DNA from: Panulirus ornatus
Taxonomy: Eukaryota; Arthropoda; Malacostraca; Decapoda; Palinuridae
Length of the DNA: 64,000 bases
NCBI RefSeq assembly: GCF_036320965.1
Contig: NC_092230.1
Location: 44,586,235 to 44,650,234, forward strand
Reading direction: 5' to 3'
The translations under genes were made by a program, and so were the position numbers. Positions 62,183 through 64,000 of this stretch are shown here, piece by piece. The notes under the pieces were generated by a model that saw only the letters and a program-made list of their open reading frames with translations, made no database searches and was not told the origin of the DNA. Numbering within the stretch: the stretch's first letter is position 1; each line of letters begins with the position of its first letter.

Positions 62183-63064
62183 CACACGGGAGTATACGGG
62201 GAGGATGAGATAACAGGGGACCTGATGGCCCATGATGAGGTTATCTGTCGGAGGAAAATAATCTAATTCTGCGGAGGGAAACTGGGGGTGGCCAGGCAGA
62301 TGGCAACCTTCCCCACCCACCGCTCCCTCTGGCTCAACATCCGTACACAGAGGGGAGGTGGGAAAATTAGCCGAGGACCACCGCGTCAAGGGTAGACGTA
62401 TACTGCCAAGGGAATTCTAGACGAAAGTGACCCACTGAAATCTTGAATTACGTACTGGGGCGGGATTCTCAGAGGAGGAGGGTTCGAATATGGAATGAAA
62501 AACTGAACTAAAAGGTTGAAATTGTGTGGCTATTTAAAAAAAAAAAAAAATCTATTTTCCCCATCTTAAAATTGCTGATCCATGAATACCTTAAAACACT
62601 AAAGTACATACTTCTCTATCAGTAACACAGACGTAGTGATCATTTCCACCGTGACAACATCTACTGATACTTCTGTTTCGAGCTCTTCACCTTTAAGAAA
62701 AAAAAAATAAATTCTTACTTCCTAAAAAAAATGTCGTCCCTTTATATATATATACAACGCGTCAGAAACTGTAATGTGTTAACGCTTGTGCCGATGTAAT
62801 GCGTTGTTTGGAAAACGGTCTGACCTCCTCCTCCTCCTTCCATCTGCTCTTCTGAGAAAATAGTTTCGGAACTGCGAGTCTTCCGTTGTTAAGTTTACAT
62901 ACATATTCTCTGAGCGACTGTGTCACACACTCTCCATTGAGTGACTGTATCACACTCGCCTGTGCCATCATCAGTGTGTTTTATCGATCCGTCGCCACGG
63001 CTTTTCTGTGTTATTAGGTACGTGCCTTACATCGCTGTGTCACACAGTTCACTGGCTCGAAACG
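61891..63064. other. Unique DNA with (TG)n-(AG)n, no gene seen
   Basis: (TG)n 62129-62148 joins (AG)n 62148-62180. A-runs at 62536 and 62699. No conserved protein recognised. Confidence 0.5.
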
Positions 63065-63320
63065 AAGATTCGAATGGTTCAAATCACATGAACTGAAACT
63101 TCAGGGAATTCCAAACAAAACCTAATTGAAGTCGAATGACTCAAATGGTTCGAATCATATGAACTGAAACTTCAGGGAATTCCAAACAATACCTAATTGG
63201 ATTCGAATGACTCAAATGGTTCGAATCATATGAACTGAAACTTTAGGGAATTCCAAACAAAACCTAATCTCATTCGAATGATTCGAATTGTGAACTGAAA
63301 CTTCACGGAATTCCGAACAA
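63065..63320. repeat. 71-bp tandem repeat (3.5 copies)
   Basis: GAACTGAAACTTCAGGGAAT recurs at about 63090, 63161, 63232 and 63292 (last spacing 60 bp). Units also carry AATGACTCAAATGGTTCGAA. Confidence 0.94.
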
Positions 63321-63477
63321 AATCTCATTTTCTTAATATCTATATCACAGTGTTCTTAAAATCTGTTTTGTTTTTTATGCCATGTCAATTTTCTTCTTAG
63401 AAGATGATTATTAGACGTTTTCTTTTGCATTGGATATATATGTGTGTGAAATGCACTGCTAAGTGGAAACTAACTCT

Positions 63478-63562
63478 GGGAAGGAAAATGGGAGACGTGG
63501 GCCCTAGGAAGAAAATGGGAGACGTGGGCCCTAGGAAGAAAATGGGAGACGTGGGCCCTAGT
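63478..63562. repeat. 27-bp tandem repeat (3 copies)
   Basis: GGAAGAAAATGGGAGACGTG plus GGCCCTA, with the first copy starting GGAAGGAAAATGG. Confidence 0.95.
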
Positions 63563-63679
63563 TGAATGAGCGACTATGTCCATTAGTCAGGTTGATAGAT
63601 GTGCGAGACGCGTCTGCCAGCCACCCAGCCAGTCTGTCTGTCTGTCTGGAGACGAGACCACGAGAAGTAGCGCCACGAA

Positions 63680-64000
63680 CGAGGCTATTATGGGAGGTAG
63701 CTCTATGACGCACGGCTATGGGAGTTAGCTCTATGACGCACGGCTATGGGAGGTAGCTCTACGACGCAAGGCTATGGGAGGTAGCTCTACGACGCACGGG
63801 TATGGGAGGTAGCTCTACGACGCACGGCTATGGGAGGTAGCTCTACGACGCACGGCTATGGGAGTTAGCTCTACGACACACGGCTATGGGAGGTAGCCCT
63901 ACGACGCACGGCTATGGGAGGCAGCTCTATGACGCACGGCTATGGGAGGTAGCTCTACGACATGACCTATGAGAATTAGCTATGAGACACGGTTACTCGA
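63680..64000. repeat. 28-bp minisatellite (~11 copies), continues past the window
   Basis: The unit is CGGCTATGGGAGGTAGCTCT plus ACGACGCA. Edge copies diverge (GAGTTAGCTCTATGACGC, GAGAATTAGCTATGAGACAC). Confidence 0.95.

Noticed and set aside
61005..62389. Minus frames of 328 and 404 codons, Pro/Ser/Leu-rich
   Set aside because: They span three purine-rich repeats and (GA)n; composition alone keeps them open. No recognisable domain.

Overview
This window looks like nuclear DNA of a decapod crustacean. The evidence is: one well-conserved animal gene with GT-AG introns; extreme microsatellite density (GA/CT, TA, CA/GT, poly-G/C) of the kind seen in shrimp, lobster and crayfish genomes; and several decayed non-LTR retrotransposons. 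I see no bacterial operon, no CRISPR array and no rRNA or convincing tRNA. Genus cannot be settled from the sequence alone.

Layout. 1-3372: microsatellite-rich DNA, probably an upstream intron. 3373-5396: four + strand exons encoding the C-terminal ~443 residues of a Groucho/TLE transcriptional co-repressor, including the whole WD40 propeller and the stop codon. A likely 3' UTR follows, with a good polyadenylation candidate at 7315. 7340-10780 is AT-rich and mostly unique. 10780-22170 holds three eroded LINE remnants of at least two types and two minisatellites. 22170-26230 is unique DNA with microsatellites. 26235-33165 is an almost unbroken run of eight unrelated minisatellites (periods 26, 41, 20, 70, 41, ~33, 42 and 31 bp). 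33390-49440 mixes microsatellites with further LINE pieces, including an RTE-like family present in four places, one of which (37962-39010) keeps an open C-terminal reading frame. 49680-59460 is a second minisatellite block (25, 26/19, 21, 34, 90, ~26, ~12, 55 and 24 bp). 59460-64000 has GA arrays, a splice-donor-like minisatellite and three short tandem repeats, the last running off the end.

Function. The only gene I can defend is groucho. Its product lacks a DNA-binding domain and is recruited by repressors such as Hairy/E(spl), Runt and TCF-type factors through the WD40 domain. Its N-terminal Q domain is not in this window. Nearly all other long open frames arise from repeats whose period is a multiple of three or whose units lack stops, and are not called as genes.

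I found no convincing new multi-gene system. The observations most worth a second look are two tandem arrays that repeat a near-perfect 5' splice-site sequence; two neighbouring arrays that share a 6-1-6 nt dyad layout; recurrent clusters of nuclear-receptor half-sites (AGGTCA); RTE-like copies broken exactly at long (TA)n tracts; and a 100-bp inverted-repeat element at 8630-8729.
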